From NCBI RefSeq assembly GCF_003119115.1, contig NZ_CP022364.1, positions 1,502,001 to 1,566,000 on the forward strand: 64,000 nucleotides of DNA, read 5' to 3'. The position numbers and the translations under genes are program-made. Below, in pieces: positions 32,349 through 40,991 of the stretch (position 1 is the stretch's first letter; each line of letters starts with the position of its first letter). Source of the DNA: Azospirillum sp. TSH58. GTDB taxonomy: Bacteria > Pseudomonadota > Alphaproteobacteria > Azospirillales > Azospirillaceae. A model generated the notes under the pieces. That model did no database searches, had not been told where the DNA came from, and was given only the letters and a program-made list of their open reading frames with translations.

Positions 32349-33242
32349 ATGCGTGTCTTCGTCACCGGCGCCACCGGCTTCGTCGGCTCGGCCATCGTCC
32401 AGGAATTGCTCGCCAACGGCCACCGGGTGCTCGGCCTCGCCCGCTCCGACGCGGCGGCGGCGGCCCTTGCCACGGTCGGGGCGGAGGTCCACCGCGGCTC
32501 CCTCGACGACCTGGAGAGCCTGCGCGCCGGGGCCTCCGCGGCCGACGGCGTGATCCACACTGCCTTCAATCATGACTTTTCGCGCTTCGCCGACAACTGC
32601 CGGGAGGATCATCAGGCGATCCTGGCGCTGGGCGAAGCGATGGAGGGCAGCGACCGCCCCCTGCTGGTGACGGCGGGCGCGGTCGTCGCCGCGCGCGGGC
32701 CGGTGGCGGTCGAGAGCGATCCGCACCGGGCGCCGTCCGACGCCCTGCCCCGCCGCACCGAACTCGCCGCCGAGGAACTGGCCGCCCGCGGCGTCCGCGT
32801 CGGCGTCGTGCGCCTGCCGCCCTCGACCCACGGCGTCGGCGACCATGGCTTCGCGCGCATCCTGCACGACATCGCCCGCCGGACCGGCGTCTCGGCCTAT
32901 GTCGGCGACGGTGGGAACCGCTGGCCGGCGGTGCACCGCCGGGACGCGGCGCGGCTGTACCGGCTGGCCCTGGAGGCCGGCGCCCGGGGCGGTCCGTTCC
33001 ACGCCATCGCCGAGGAGGGCGTGCCGCTGCGCCGCGTCGCCGAAGCCATCGGCGAGCGGCTGGGGCTGCCGGTGGTGTCGAAGGCCCCGGAGGAGGCGGC
33101 CGCCCATTTCGGGTGGTTCGCCTTCTTCGCCGGCATCGATTGCCCGACCTCCAGCGCCCACACCCGCGCCCTGCTGGGATGGGAGCCCCGCGAGACCGGT
33201 CTCATCGCCGACCTCGGCCAGCCCGGCTATTTCGCGGACTGA
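32349..33242 (+). CDS. NAD-dependent epimerase/dehydratase (extended SDR)
   Basis: A 297-residue Rossmann-fold protein with the motif MRVFVTGATGFVGSAIVQEL binding NAD(P). Later sequence (VHRRDAARLYRLALEAGARG, PFHAIAEEGVPLRRVAEAIG) matches the NmrA/epimerase-like SDRs often under MmyB-type regulators. The classic YxxxK pair is not obvious, so the reaction is unknown. It is divergent from the XRE regulator and probably its target. Confidence 0.85.
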   Translation: MRVFVTGATGFVGSAIVQELLANGHRVLGLARSDAAAAALATVGAEVHRGSLDDLESLRAGASAADGVIHTAFNHDFSRFADNCREDHQAILALGEAMEGSDRPLLVTAGAVVAARGPVAVESDPHRAPSDALPRRTELAAEELAARGVRVGVVRLPPSTHGVGDHGFARILHDIARRTGVSAYVGDGGNRWPAVHRRDAARLYRLALEAGARGGPFHAIAEEGVPLRRVAEAIGERLGLPVVSKAPEEAAAHFGWFAFFAGIDCPTSSAHTRALLGWEPRETGLIADLGQPGYFAD

Positions 33243-33272
33243 CCGGCGGGGGGTGCTGGGGAGCTTCGGCCC

Positions 33273-34253
33273 TCAGGCCCCCTTGTTCTCGCCCTTGTTC
33301 TCGCCCTTGTTTTCCCGGTGGCGGCGCTCGATGGCGTCCCACAGCGTGGCCTCCAGCGCCGACCCGTCGAGCCGGTTGATCTCCTGGATGCCGGTGGGCG
33401 AGGTCACGTTGATCTCGGTCATGTAGTCGCCGATCACGTCGATGCCGACGAAGACCAGCCCCTTCTCGCGCAGCACCGGGCCGATGGCCTTGCAGATCTC
33501 CTGCTCGCGCGGGGTCAGCTCCGTCTTCTTGGCGCTGCCGCCGGCGTGGAAGTTGGCGCGGGCCTCGCCCTCCTGGGGCATGCGGCTGACGGCGCCGGCG
33601 GGCTCCCCGTCGATCAGGATGATGCGCTTGTCGCCCTGGCGGATCTCCGGCAGGTACTTCTGCACGATCACCGGCTCGCGGTAGAGCTGGGTGAACAGCT
33701 CCAGCAGCGAGCCGAGATTCTCGTCGTCCGGCTTCAGGTGGAAGACGCCGGCCCCGCCGTTGCCGAACAGCGGCTTGACGATGATGTCCTTGTGCTTCGC
33801 CCGGAACTCCAGGACCGCCTGCTTGTCGCTGGTGATCAGCGTCGGCGGCATCAGGTCGGGGAAATGGGTGACGAACAGCTTCTCCGGCGCGTTGCGCACC
33901 TCCGCCGGGTCGTTCAGCACCAGCACCTTGGGCTGGATGTGCTCCAGCATGTGGGTGGCGGTGATGTAGGCCATGTCGAAGGGCGGGTCCTGGCGCATCA
34001 GCACCACGTCCATGGTCGACAGGTCGACGATCCGCGGCTCGCCCAGCGTGTAGTGGGCGCCCTTCTGGCGGACCACGGTCATCTCGCGCACGCGGGCGGT
34101 CAGGACGTTGCCGGTCAGGCTGAGGTCGCGCGGGTGGTAGTGGTACAGCGTGTGCCCGCGCTTCTGCGCCTCAAGCGCCATCATGAAGCTCGAGTCGGTG
34201 TCGATGTTGATGGACTCGATGGGGTCCATCTGGAAGGCGACGGCGAGGCTCAT
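33273..34253 (-). CDS. gshB: Glutathione synthetase
   Basis: Joins glycine to gamma-glutamylcysteine. A 326-residue ATP-grasp protein with [37 protein letters not shown], the grasp loop [16 protein letters not shown], and [20 protein letters not shown]. The C-terminus ends in a 12-bp tandem repeat encoding ENKG units, an unusual tail for this enzyme. It follows the SirB1-like gene in the same direction. Confidence 0.96.
   Translation of the reverse strand: MSLAVAFQMDPIESINIDTDSSFMMALEAQKRGHTLYHYHPRDLSLTGNVLTARVREMTVVRQKGAHYTLGEPRIVDLSTMDVVLMRQDPPFDMAYITATHMLEHIQPKVLVLNDPAEVRNAPEKLFVTHFPDLMPPTLITSDKQAVLEFRAKHKDIIVKPLFGNGGAGVFHLKPDDENLGSLLELFTQLYREPVIVQKYLPEIRQGDKRIILIDGEPAGAVSRMPQEGEARANFHAGGSAKKTELTPREQEICKAIGPVLREKGLVFVGIDVIGDYMTEINVTSPTGIQEINRLDGSALEATLWDAIERRHRENKGENKGENKGA
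33280..33315 (-). repeat. 12-bp tandem repeat x3 at the gshB C-terminus
   Basis: CCCTTGTTCTCG occurs twice and a variant once (plus-strand reading), encoding repeated ENKG at the protein end. Confidence 0.9.
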
Positions 34254-34287
34254 CCTGCGGGTCTCCGAAACGGGCTTTTGAATGGGA

Positions 34288-35121
34288 TCAGTTCAGTTGG
34301 TTCTTGAGCTGCTGGATCAGCGCGGCGACCTGATGGCGGTGCCGTTCGCTGGCCGTCAGCTCCAGGAAGGTTTCCAGCGCGGCGATGGCGACGCCGAGGT
34401 TGCCGTTGTGGGCCTCCAGCAGGCCGGTTTCCCGCCACAGCGACGCCTCGCCCGGCGCGAACAGCCGCATCGCCTCCAGCACCTCCAACGCGCGCGGCAC
34501 GTCGCGGGCGGAGAGGTGGCGCAGCTTGATGTTGTTCTGGAGCCGCAGCAGGATCTCGCGGTTGGACACCGTCTGGTAATGGCCGGGCTCCAGCTCCGCG
34601 GCGCTGCCGGCGGTGGCCTTCAGCAGGTCGCGCAGGTCCACGGCGGTGCGCACCTGCCCCTCGTTGAAGGGGTCGAGGATGGCGCGGGCGCCGTCGGCCT
34701 CCAGCCGCACCAGGAAATGGCCGGGGAAGTTCAGCCCCAGCATCGTCCAGCCCTGCGAGCGGGCGGCGTGCAGATACAGGATGCCCAGCGCCACCGGCAG
34801 GCCGCGGCGGCGGTCGATGACGCGCAGCAGGTTGGCGTTCTGAAGGTCGTCGTAGGTCTCGTGGTCGCCGGCGTAGCCGTGCCGCTCCACGATGACCTCG
34901 TGCAGCCAGGAGATGCGGGCCTCCAGCCCATCGAGGGTGGGCGAGACGCGCTCCGCCAGATCATGGGCGATGTCGGCGAGGTGACGGCGGTAGTCGGCCA
35001 GCGCGGCGCCCGGCACCTCCAGCGCGCCCAGCGCCAGGGCGGCTTCGGCCAGATCGATCTGCTCGTCCGGCTGCTGCCCCACGCGGCGCAGGATGTCACG
35101 GGCCTCGGCGCGGCTGGTCAC
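34288..35121 (-). CDS. SirB1-like transglutaminase-fold / TPR protein
   Basis: A 277-residue protein of the SirB1 family: a transglutaminase-like domain ([50 protein letters not shown]) followed by TPR-like helices ([40 protein letters not shown]). Catalytic activity is unproven in the family. It lies between yraN and gshB, a grouping also seen in other alphaproteobacteria. Confidence 0.88.
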   Translation of the reverse strand: MTSRAEARDILRRVGQQPDEQIDLAEAALALGALEVPGAALADYRRHLADIAHDLAERVSPTLDGLEARISWLHEVIVERHGYAGDHETYDDLQNANLLRVIDRRRGLPVALGILYLHAARSQGWTMLGLNFPGHFLVRLEADGARAILDPFNEGQVRTAVDLRDLLKATAGSAAELEPGHYQTVSNREILLRLQNNIKLRHLSARDVPRALEVLEAMRLFAPGEASLWRETGLLEAHNGNLGVAIAALETFLELTASERHRHQVAALIQQLKNQLN

Positions 35122-35154
35122 GGGCGGCGTCCTTCCTCTTCTTCAGCCTTCGCG

Positions 35155-35523
35155 TCAGGCCCGCCACGCGTCCGGGACGTGGCGCGGCCACGACCAAGGG
35201 GTAACGAGCATGACGTCGAAGCGCAAGACATAGCCGGCATACTGCGGGTTGGCCCCAAGATAGGCGTGGGCGGCGCGGGCGAGGCGGCCCCGCTGGCGGG
35301 CGTTGACCGCCTCGTTCGCGGTGTCCCAGTCGGCGCGGGCCTTGACCTCGACGATCGCCAGAGTGTCGCCCCGCCGGGCCACGATGTCGATCTCTCCCAT
35401 CGGGGTGCGCAGGCGGCTTTCCAGGATGCGGTAACCCTTGAGCCGCAACGCCATCCGGCAGAGCTGTTCGGCGTAGCGGCCGTAATTCTCCGCCCGGCGG
35501 CGCAGGGCGTCCGGGGCGCTCAT
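35155..35523 (-). CDS. yraN: YraN / UPF0102 family protein
   Basis: A 122-residue Holliday-junction-resolvase-fold protein. GEIDIVARRGDTLAIVEVKA carries the E...D...ExK nuclease-like signature. Function is not established. Its ATG overlaps the rsmI stop by 3 bp, so the two are translationally coupled, the usual arrangement in many proteobacteria. Confidence 0.93.
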   Translation of the reverse strand: MSAPDALRRRAENYGRYAEQLCRMALRLKGYRILESRLRTPMGEIDIVARRGDTLAIVEVKARADWDTANEAVNARQRGRLARAAHAYLGANPQYAGYVLRFDVMLVTPWSWPRHVPDAWRA

Positions 35524-36473
35524 GGTTTCCCCTCCCGCGACAGCTCCAGCGCGCGGGCATAGACGGTCCGCTTGTTCTGGCCGGTGCGGGCGGCCACGTC
35601 GGCGGCGGCGTCGCGGACCGACAGGCGGGTCAGCGCCTCGCTCAGCAGGGCGTCCACGTCGGCCTCGGTCGGGGTGGCCTCCTCGCCGGGCGGGCCGATG
35701 ACCAGGACGACCTCGCCCTTCGGCGGGCCGGCCTCGGCGTAGTGGGCGGCCAGCTCCGGCAGGGTGCCGCGCCGCACCTCCTCGTAGAGCTTGGTCAGCT
35801 CCCGCGCCACCGCGGCCTCCCGCGCGCCCAGGATGTCGGCGAGGTCGGCCAGCGACTCGGGCAGGCGCTGCGGCGACTCGAAGAAGACCAGCGTGGCGGG
35901 AACGTTCTTCAGCTCCCCGGCGGCGGCGCGGCGCGCGCTGCTCTTGTTGGGCAGGAAGCCGGCGAACAGGAAGCGGTCGGTCGGCAGGCCGGACAGCACC
36001 AGCGCCGCCAGCGGGGCGGAGGCGCCGGGCAGCGTGGTGACCGCCACCCCCTCCGCCACGCACTCGCGCACCAGCTTATAGCCGGGGTCGGAGACCAGCG
36101 GCGTGCCGGCGTCGGTGACCAGAGCGATGGATTCGCCCGCTTTCATGCGGCCGATGAGGACCGGACGCATCTTTGCCGCGTTGTGTTCATGATAGGAGAC
36201 GAAGGGCGTGTGGATGCCATGGATGCCCATCAGCTTCGCCGTCACCCGCGTGTCCTCGCAGGCGATGGCGTCGGCGCGGCGCAGCGTGTCGAGCGCGCGC
36301 AGCGTGATGTCGGCGGCGTTGCCGATGGGGGTGGCGACCACATAAAGGCCGGCGCCGAGTTTACTTGCGGCCCTCGGCTCGCTACCTTCAGCCTCACCAG
36401 AGACGCCGGGCCCGGAAACGGGCTCGGGCGCCGGACCGGATGTGGAGATCGTTGGTGGCACGCTTGACGACAC
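35520..36473 (-). CDS. rsmI: 16S rRNA (cytidine-1402-2'-O)-methyltransferase RsmI
   Basis: Methylates the ribose of C1402 in 16S rRNA. Tetrapyrrole-methylase fold: LYVVATPIGNAADITLRALD, ACEDTRVTAKLM, SIALVTDAGTPLVSDPGYKL, LPGASAPLAALVLSGLPTDR and FLPNKSSARR are signature blocks. The conserved part starts near 36350. The exact start is unclear: no ATG is available, GTG codons at 36461 and 36473 are possible, and either would overlap the divergent lipoprotein gene. Confidence 0.92.
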   Translation of the reverse strand: MSSSVPPTISTSGPAPEPVSGPGVSGEAEGSEPRAASKLGAGLYVVATPIGNAADITLRALDTLRRADAIACEDTRVTAKLMGIHGIHTPFVSYHEHNAAKMRPVLIGRMKAGESIALVTDAGTPLVSDPGYKLVRECVAEGVAVTTLPGASAPLAALVLSGLPTDRFLFAGFLPNKSSARRAAAGELKNVPATLVFFESPQRLPESLADLADILGAREAAVARELTKLYEEVRRGTLPELAAHYAEAGPPKGEVVLVIGPPGEEATPTEADVDALLSEALTRLSVRDAAADVAARTGQNKRTVYARALELSREGKP

Positions 36474-37645
36474 CTTTCTCGCGCGCTTGGGGGCAGCGGG
36501 CTGCCGCCGCCCTGTTGGTTGTCGGCACGCTTTCGGCCTGCTCGACTGTAAAGGCCCCGGCGCCGCCGACTCAAGCGCCGCAAGCGCCCGTCGCCGCCGT
36601 TCCGGCCGCCCCGCAGACCTTGAAGGTGGCGATCCTGCTGCCGCTGTCCGGGTCCAGCGCCGCCATCGGGCAGGCCATGCTGGAGTCGGCGCAGATGGCG
36701 CTGTTCGATCTGGCCGGCGACCGGTTCGAGCTGCTGCCCCGCGACACCAGGGGCACGCCCACCGGCGCGGCCGACGCGGCGCGGCAGGCGATCGCCGAGG
36801 GGGCAAGCCTGATCCTCGGCCCGCTGTTCGCCGCCGACGTGGCGGCGGTGAAGCCGGTCGCCCAATCCGCGGGCGTGGACGTGCTGGCCTTCACCAACGA
36901 CTGGACCCAGGCCGGCAACGGCACCTATGTGCTGGGTTTCGTGCCCGCCGATCAGGTGACCCGCGTGGTCGGCTTCGCCCGCTCGCGCGGCGCCACGCGC
37001 TACGTCGCGCTGGCGCCGCGCACCGCCTACGGCGACGCCGTGGTCAACGCCGTGCAGGCGGCCTCGCGCCAGTTCGGCGGACAGGTGGCGCAGGTCGAGC
37101 GCTACGACCCGGCGGTGACCGACCTCGCCCAGCCGGCGCGGCAGGTGACCCAGGCCGGCGTTCAGCCGCAGGCGGTCATGCTGGCCGAAGGCGGGCCGCG
37201 CGCCCAGGGTCTGGCGTCGGCGCTGTCGGCCAACGGGCTGAGCACCCAGCAGGTGAAGCTGCTCGGCACCGGCCTGTGGGACGAGCCCGGCCTGGGCCAG
37301 GAACCCGCCCTGGCCGGCGCCTGGTTCGCCGCCCCGGCCCCGCAGAGCCGCGCCGATTTCGAGGCGCGCTTCGAGAGGACCTACGGGCGCAAGCCGCCGC
37401 GCATCGCCACCCTGTCCTACGACGCCACGGCGATCGCCGCGGTGCTGGCCAAGATGCCCGACGCCTCGGGCCGCTTCGACCGCGCGGCGCTGAACAACCC
37501 CAACGGCTTCGAAGGCATGGACGGCGTCTTCCGCCTGCGCGCGGACGGCGTCGTGGAGCGCGGTCTGGCCGTCCTGGAGGTCACCCCCGGCGGTCCCCGC
37601 GTGATCGATCCCGCCCCGTCCAGCTTCGAAGTGCTGGGGCAGTGA
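36440..37645 (+). CDS. Penicillin-binding protein activator (LpoA-like lipoprotein)
   Basis: A 401-residue periplasmic-binding-protein fold lipoprotein. The signal peptide ends in the lipobox GTLSACS, then a proline-rich linker, then VAILLPLSGSSAAIGQAMLE. The binding-protein domain continues through SLILGPLFAADVAAVKPVAQ and TLSYDATAIAAVLAKM. By family it would sit on the outer membrane and activate peptidoglycan synthases. The ATG at 36440 gives a proper signal peptide. Its 5' end overlaps the probable rsmI start on the other strand. Confidence 0.88.
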   Translation: MWRSLVARLTTPFSRAWGQRAAAALLVVGTLSACSTVKAPAPPTQAPQAPVAAVPAAPQTLKVAILLPLSGSSAAIGQAMLESAQMALFDLAGDRFELLPRDTRGTPTGAADAARQAIAEGASLILGPLFAADVAAVKPVAQSAGVDVLAFTNDWTQAGNGTYVLGFVPADQVTRVVGFARSRGATRYVALAPRTAYGDAVVNAVQAASRQFGGQVAQVERYDPAVTDLAQPARQVTQAGVQPQAVMLAEGGPRAQGLASALSANGLSTQQVKLLGTGLWDEPGLGQEPALAGAWFAAPAPQSRADFEARFERTYGRKPPRIATLSYDATAIAAVLAKMPDASGRFDRAALNNPNGFEGMDGVFRLRADGVVERGLAVLEVTPGGPRVIDPAPSSFEVLGQ

Positions 37646-37676
37646 TCGTAAAGCGCTGAGACACAAAGGTTCTTAA

Positions 37677-37726
37677 CCACAAGGGCACAAAAGCACGACG
37701 ACGTTCGTGTCTTTGTGCCTTCGTGG
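37677..37726. repeat. Long imperfect intergenic inverted repeat
   Basis: CCACAAGGGCACAAAAGCACGA-type sequence (37677-37698) faces a near-complementary arm (37705-37726) with a 6-nt loop. It is a REP-like element or terminator between convergent genes. Confidence 0.55.
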
Positions 37727-37737
37727 TGAGCCCAACC

Positions 37738-38253
37738 TTATCCGTGCAGCTTCGCCAGACGGCGGGCGTTGGCGCGGACGGTGCGGTAGGCGGGGGTCAT
37801 GCCGGCCTGGGTCAGGGCCGTGACCGACTCGACCATGTAAAGCGCGGCGTGGATGCCCGCCTCCACCGACTCGGTGACGGTGCGGTGCTGCAACTCCACC
37901 AGATCGGCGGGGCTGCGGCACTGGCCGAGGCCGCTCACCATCACCATGGCGACCTGAAGCTGGCCCTGCATCAGGGTCATCCAGGCCTGCTGCATCTCGC
38001 CGATGCCCTTGGCGACGGCGTGGGTGGCCTCCACCATCGCCTCCACCTTCTCGGAGCCCATGCGGACGAACTCCGGGTTGGCGAGGTCGATGGGGTTGTT
38101 CATGGCCGCCGCCATCATCGCGGTGCGGTAGCCGATCGTCTGGGCCGCCGCCACCCCCATCTCGCCGGTCTTGACGCCGGTCCGGGTCAGATCGCCCGCC
38201 ACCGTCAGAAAGCGTTGCGTCGGTTCGCCGTTGCCGGCCTTGCGTCTCGCCAT
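37738..38253 (-). CDS. Phasin family protein
   Basis: A 171-residue helical protein of the phasin family, which coats polyhydroxyalkanoate granules in the cytoplasm. Typical segments are PEFVRMGSEKVEAMVEATHA, MQQAWMTLMQGQ and RSPADLVELQHRTVTESVEA. The start at 38253 has GGAG just upstream. It lies downstream of metZ on the same strand but over 100 bp away, so it is probably expressed separately. Confidence 0.88.
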   Translation of the reverse strand: MARRKAGNGEPTQRFLTVAGDLTRTGVKTGEMGVAAAQTIGYRTAMMAAAMNNPIDLANPEFVRMGSEKVEAMVEATHAVAKGIGEMQQAWMTLMQGQLQVAMVMVSGLGQCRSPADLVELQHRTVTESVEAGIHAALYMVESVTALTQAGMTPAYRTVRANARRLAKLHG

Positions 38254-38363
38254 TCGCTCCACCTCACCAAAGGCCCGGACCGGGCCAAAAAATCCGTCCG
38301 GGCCGAAAAACCGTGACCCGGACGCCAACGCTGCACTGCAGCATTTGGTTCCGGGTCCAGTCT

Positions 38364-39572
38364 TTACAGGGAAGCGAGCGCGCGGTCGAGGTCTTCGACG
38401 ATGTCCTGGGCGTCCTCCAGCCCGACGGACAGGCGGAGCAGGTTGGGACGGATGTTCGCCGCCGCCTTCTCCTCCACCGTCAGCTTGGAATGGGTGGTGG
38501 TGTCGGGGTGGGTGATCAGGCTCTTCGAGTCGCCCAGATTGTTGGAGATCATCACCATCCGCAGATCGTTCAGGGCGCGGAAGGCCTCCTCCTTGCCGCC
38601 CTTCAGGAAGATCGACAGCATGGTGCCGCCGCCGGTCATCTGGCTGCGGACGAGATCGTGCTGCGGGTGGCTGGGCAGGCCCGGATAGAGCACCCGCTCC
38701 ACCTTCGCGTGGCCTTCCAGGAACTCCGCCACCGTCAGGGCCGCGGCGCTCTGCGCCGACACGCGCAGCTCCAGCGTCTCCAGCCCCTTCAGCAGAAGCC
38801 AGGCGTTGAAGGGCGAAATGGTCGGGCCGGTGTGGCGCAGGTAGGGGTGGATCACCTCCGACCCGTACTGCTTGTCGTTGGTCAGAATGATGCCGCCCAG
38901 ACAGCGGCCCTGGCCGTCGATGTGCTTGGTCGCCGAATAGATGACGACGTCGGCCCCCATCTCGAACGGGCGCTGCAGCACCGGCGTGGCGAAGGCGTTG
39001 TCCACCACCACCTTGGCCCCGGCCTTGTGGGCCAGCTCGCTGACGGCGCGCAGATCGACGACCTCCAGCCCCGGGTTGCTGGGCGTCTCCAGGAAGACGA
39101 CCTTGGTCGGCTTGGCCAGCGCCTCTTCCCACTGGGACAGGTCGGTGCCGTCGACGAAGACCGCCTCGACCCCGAAGCGGGCCGACAGCTCCTTGATCAC
39201 CCAGTAGCAGGAGATGAACAGCGAGCGCGGCGCCACGATGCGGTCGCCGGTGCGCAGGTTCGACCACAGGGCGCCGTGCACCGCGGCCATGCCGCTGGTC
39301 GTGGCGTAGGCCCAGGCCGCCCCCTCATACTCGCACAGCCGGTCCTCGAACATCGCCGTGGTCGGGTTGCGGAAGCGCGAATAGACGTGGCGGGAGCCGT
39401 CGTTGACGAAGGCGCTCTCCGCCTCCTCCGCCGAGCCGTAGACGAAGCCGGAGGTCTGGTAGAGCGCCTCGCAGGTCTCGTCGAAGGACGAGCGGCGGAC
39501 GCCGCCATGGACCAGACGGGAGCGCGGGCGAAGCCCCGCGACGTTCGGATTGCGATGATCGGTGCGCGCCAT
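38364..39572 (-). CDS. metZ: O-succinylhomoserine sulfhydrylase
   Basis: PLP enzyme making homocysteine from an O-acylhomoserine and sulfide, in methionine synthesis. The 402-residue protein has the PLP lysine in YSATKHIDGQGRCLGG, VVFLETPSNPGLEVVDL, and HPYLRHTGPTISPFNAWLLL, typical of MetZ. The start at 39572 matches the family. A promoter, a SAM-II aptamer and an intrinsic terminator lie in that order upstream, so expression is shut off when S-adenosylmethionine is plentiful. Confidence 0.96.
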   Translation of the reverse strand: MARTDHRNPNVAGLRPRSRLVHGGVRRSSFDETCEALYQTSGFVYGSAEEAESAFVNDGSRHVYSRFRNPTTAMFEDRLCEYEGAAWAYATTSGMAAVHGALWSNLRTGDRIVAPRSLFISCYWVIKELSARFGVEAVFVDGTDLSQWEEALAKPTKVVFLETPSNPGLEVVDLRAVSELAHKAGAKVVVDNAFATPVLQRPFEMGADVVIYSATKHIDGQGRCLGGIILTNDKQYGSEVIHPYLRHTGPTISPFNAWLLLKGLETLELRVSAQSAAALTVAEFLEGHAKVERVLYPGLPSHPQHDLVRSQMTGGGTMLSIFLKGGKEEAFRALNDLRMVMISNNLGDSKSLITHPDTTTHSKLTVEEKAAANIRPNLLRLSVGLEDAQDIVEDLDRALASL

Positions 39573-39615
39573 GGCCGCTTTGTCTCCTCTGTCCGCCGGC
39601 GGGGCAGACCGGCAC

Positions 39616-39650
39616 AACAAAAAACGCCCCGACCGATCGGGTCGAGGCGC
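39616..39650 (-). terminator. Attenuator terminator between SAM-II aptamer and metZ
   Basis: On the minus strand CGCCTCGACC pairs across CGATC with GGTCGGGGCG, followed by TTTTTTGTTG. Lying between aptamer and gene, it is the likely expression platform. Confidence 0.82.
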
Positions 39651-39663
39651 GGACGCGGCTCGG

Positions 39664-39720
39664 ACCTTTTTAGCGGGTTGTTTTACGTGGCCCGCAAGCC
39701 GGTCGACCAAATCACCACGT
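39664..39720 (-). ncRNA. SAM-II riboswitch (metZ leader)
   Basis: The minus strand carries CGTGGTGATTTGG, GACCGGCTTGC, GCCACGTAAAACAA and CGCTAAAAAGG in order. These are the conserved blocks of the SAM-II (metA motif) pseudoknot aptamer known from alphaproteobacteria, where it precedes met genes. The CGTGG/CCACG pair forms its first stem. It begins at the predicted transcription start and is followed by an intrinsic terminator, then metZ. Confidence 0.93.
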
Positions 39721-39727
39721 GTCCTCG

Positions 39728-39756
39728 CTTGTAGGACCGCCGCGTCGCGCCGTCAA
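39728..39756 (-). promoter_or_regulatory. Sigma-70-like promoter of metZ
   Basis: TTGACG and TACAAG on the minus strand are separated by exactly 17 bp, placing the transcription start at about 39720, the first base of the SAM-II aptamer. Confidence 0.65.
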
Positions 39757-39888
39757 GGGACAAGGAAGCCGTGATAAAAAGAGGCCGCCCTGCGTCAACA
39801 TCGCGCAGGACCCGAGGGCGCCGCCCGCTTGCCCGGCGACGGCCCGGACCGGATCATGGCCGCCGGACGTCGGAAAGGGGTGCGGGCC

Positions 39889-40368
39889 GTGCAGTATCGC
39901 AAGGAGCAGGAGCGGCACTTCGCCCGTCTGGTGCTCACCGGGCGCTTCACCAGCCAGGACGCCGGCCCGGTGCGGCAGGCCATCGCCGACGTGAAGAACG
40001 GGGCCGAGCGCCGGCATCTCCTCGACCTGACCGGGCTGGAGTTCATCGACAGCGCCGGCATCGGCCTGCTGCTGGTGATGAACGGCGAGGCCCTGTCGGC
40101 GGGCAAGGCGCTGTCCCTGCTCTGCGCCTCCGGGCAGGTGCGCAAGGTGGTGGACCTGACCCGCATCGCCATGATCATCCCGGTGCACGAGACGGTCGCC
40201 GACTACATCGCCGCCAGCGTGCCCGAGGCCCTGCTGGCCGCCACCCATCCCTGCGCGCCGGGCGAGGACCCCATGGCCGTCGCCGCCCGCGCGCTCCACG
40301 CCAAGCCGGTTCTGCCGCCCGCGGTCGTGCCGCCGGACACCGCCGAGCGGGACAGCGCTTCCGGATAG
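39889..40368 (+). CDS. STAS-domain protein (anti-sigma factor antagonist-like)
   Basis: About 159 residues. The STAS domain includes LLDLTGLEFIDSAGIGLLLV, with the serine that is phosphorylated in SpoIIAA-type antagonists. A C-terminal tail of about 50 residues is not recognised. The start is uncertain: I favour GTG at 39889 (purine-rich site upstream); ATG at 39856 is an alternative. A partner anti-sigma kinase is not in the window. Confidence 0.83.
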   Translation: MQYRKEQERHFARLVLTGRFTSQDAGPVRQAIADVKNGAERRHLLDLTGLEFIDSAGIGLLLVMNGEALSAGKALSLLCASGQVRKVVDLTRIAMIIPVHETVADYIAASVPEALLAATHPCAPGEDPMAVAARALHAKPVLPPAVVPPDTAERDSASG

Positions 40369-40444
40369 GCCGCTCGCAGGACTGGCGCGGGCTTCCCATG
40401 TGAAGCACTGGACAGATCCCGTTCCGCGTTGGGGGAGGCACCGA

Positions 40445-40627
40445 ATGGTTCATCTGCACAAATCGCTGGAATCCGCAGCGTCCAAGGCCGCCGAGCGGGA
40501 GGGCCGCTCGCTCGACCAGTTCGTGACCGAGGCGGTGGAGGAGAAGCTGCGCCACGCGCAGCGTCATGTCACCCCCATCCGCGACCGCGGTGCCCCGTTG
40601 GACGAGGACGCCGTGGAACGGGCGTAG
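40445..40627 (+). CDS. Small ribbon-helix-helix-like protein (60 aa)
   Basis: The helical region LHKSLESAASKAAEREGRSL, then DQFVTEAVEEKL, resembles HicB/Arc-type ribbon-helix-helix antitoxins. GGGGAGG lies 8 nt before the ATG. No toxin gene (HicA-like or other) is visible beside it, so it may be a solitary DNA-binding protein. The family is a resemblance only. Confidence 0.68.
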   Translation: MVHLHKSLESAASKAAEREGRSLDQFVTEAVEEKLRHAQRHVTPIRDRGAPLDEDAVERA

Positions 40628-40749
40628 CGCCCATGGGATGGGATTGCGACGGCTGTGGTTCAGCGCTATATTTCCCGTACCAGTGGTCAATAGACGACAC
40701 CTCCGGTACCGCACGCTCGGAAAGGCCGATGGCCGGAACGGCGTGCACA

Positions 40750-40785
40750 CGAAAAGAGGGGCGGCGCTGCTACGCCGCCCCTCCG
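40750..40785 (-). terminator. Intrinsic terminator of a minus-strand small gene
   Basis: On the minus strand GAGGGGCGGCG (40773-40783) pairs with CGCCGCCCCTC (40756-40766), followed by TTTTC. The U-tract is only on this side, giving a minus-strand direction. Confidence 0.78.
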
Positions 40786-40794
40786 TCGTCTGGG

Positions 40795-40887
40795 TTACAG
40801 CACGGCGACGAGCAGCGCGAGGATCGCGACGACCGTCTGGATGACCGTGCAGATCACCAGCACCTTACCAGGGGTCAATAAACACAC
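40795..40887 (-). CDS. Tiny hydrophobic protein (27-30 aa)
   Basis: Too short for routine gene calling. From GTG at 40887 (or TTG at 40878) it reads a single hydrophobic helix (VLVICTVIQTVVAILALLVA) to a TAA at 40795. GGAAAGGGG lies just upstream, and an intrinsic terminator on the same strand begins about 12 nt after the stop. It would be a one-pass inner-membrane peptide. The function is unknown, and the start codon is unresolved. Confidence 0.5.
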   Translation of the reverse strand: MCLLTPGKVLVICTVIQTVVAILALLVAVL

Positions 40888-40991
40888 CCCCTTTCCGCCG
40901 CTTGGATGACAGCGCCCATCCTCCGGAGGACGAAGCGCTGCGGCGGCGGGTTTTCATACAATGGCGTGTTTTTCTTCGCAATTACTCCCGC

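Noticed and set aside
40445..40627. HicAB toxin-antitoxin module
   Set aside because: Only a ribbon-helix-helix-like protein is present; no HicA or other toxin gene is adjacent.
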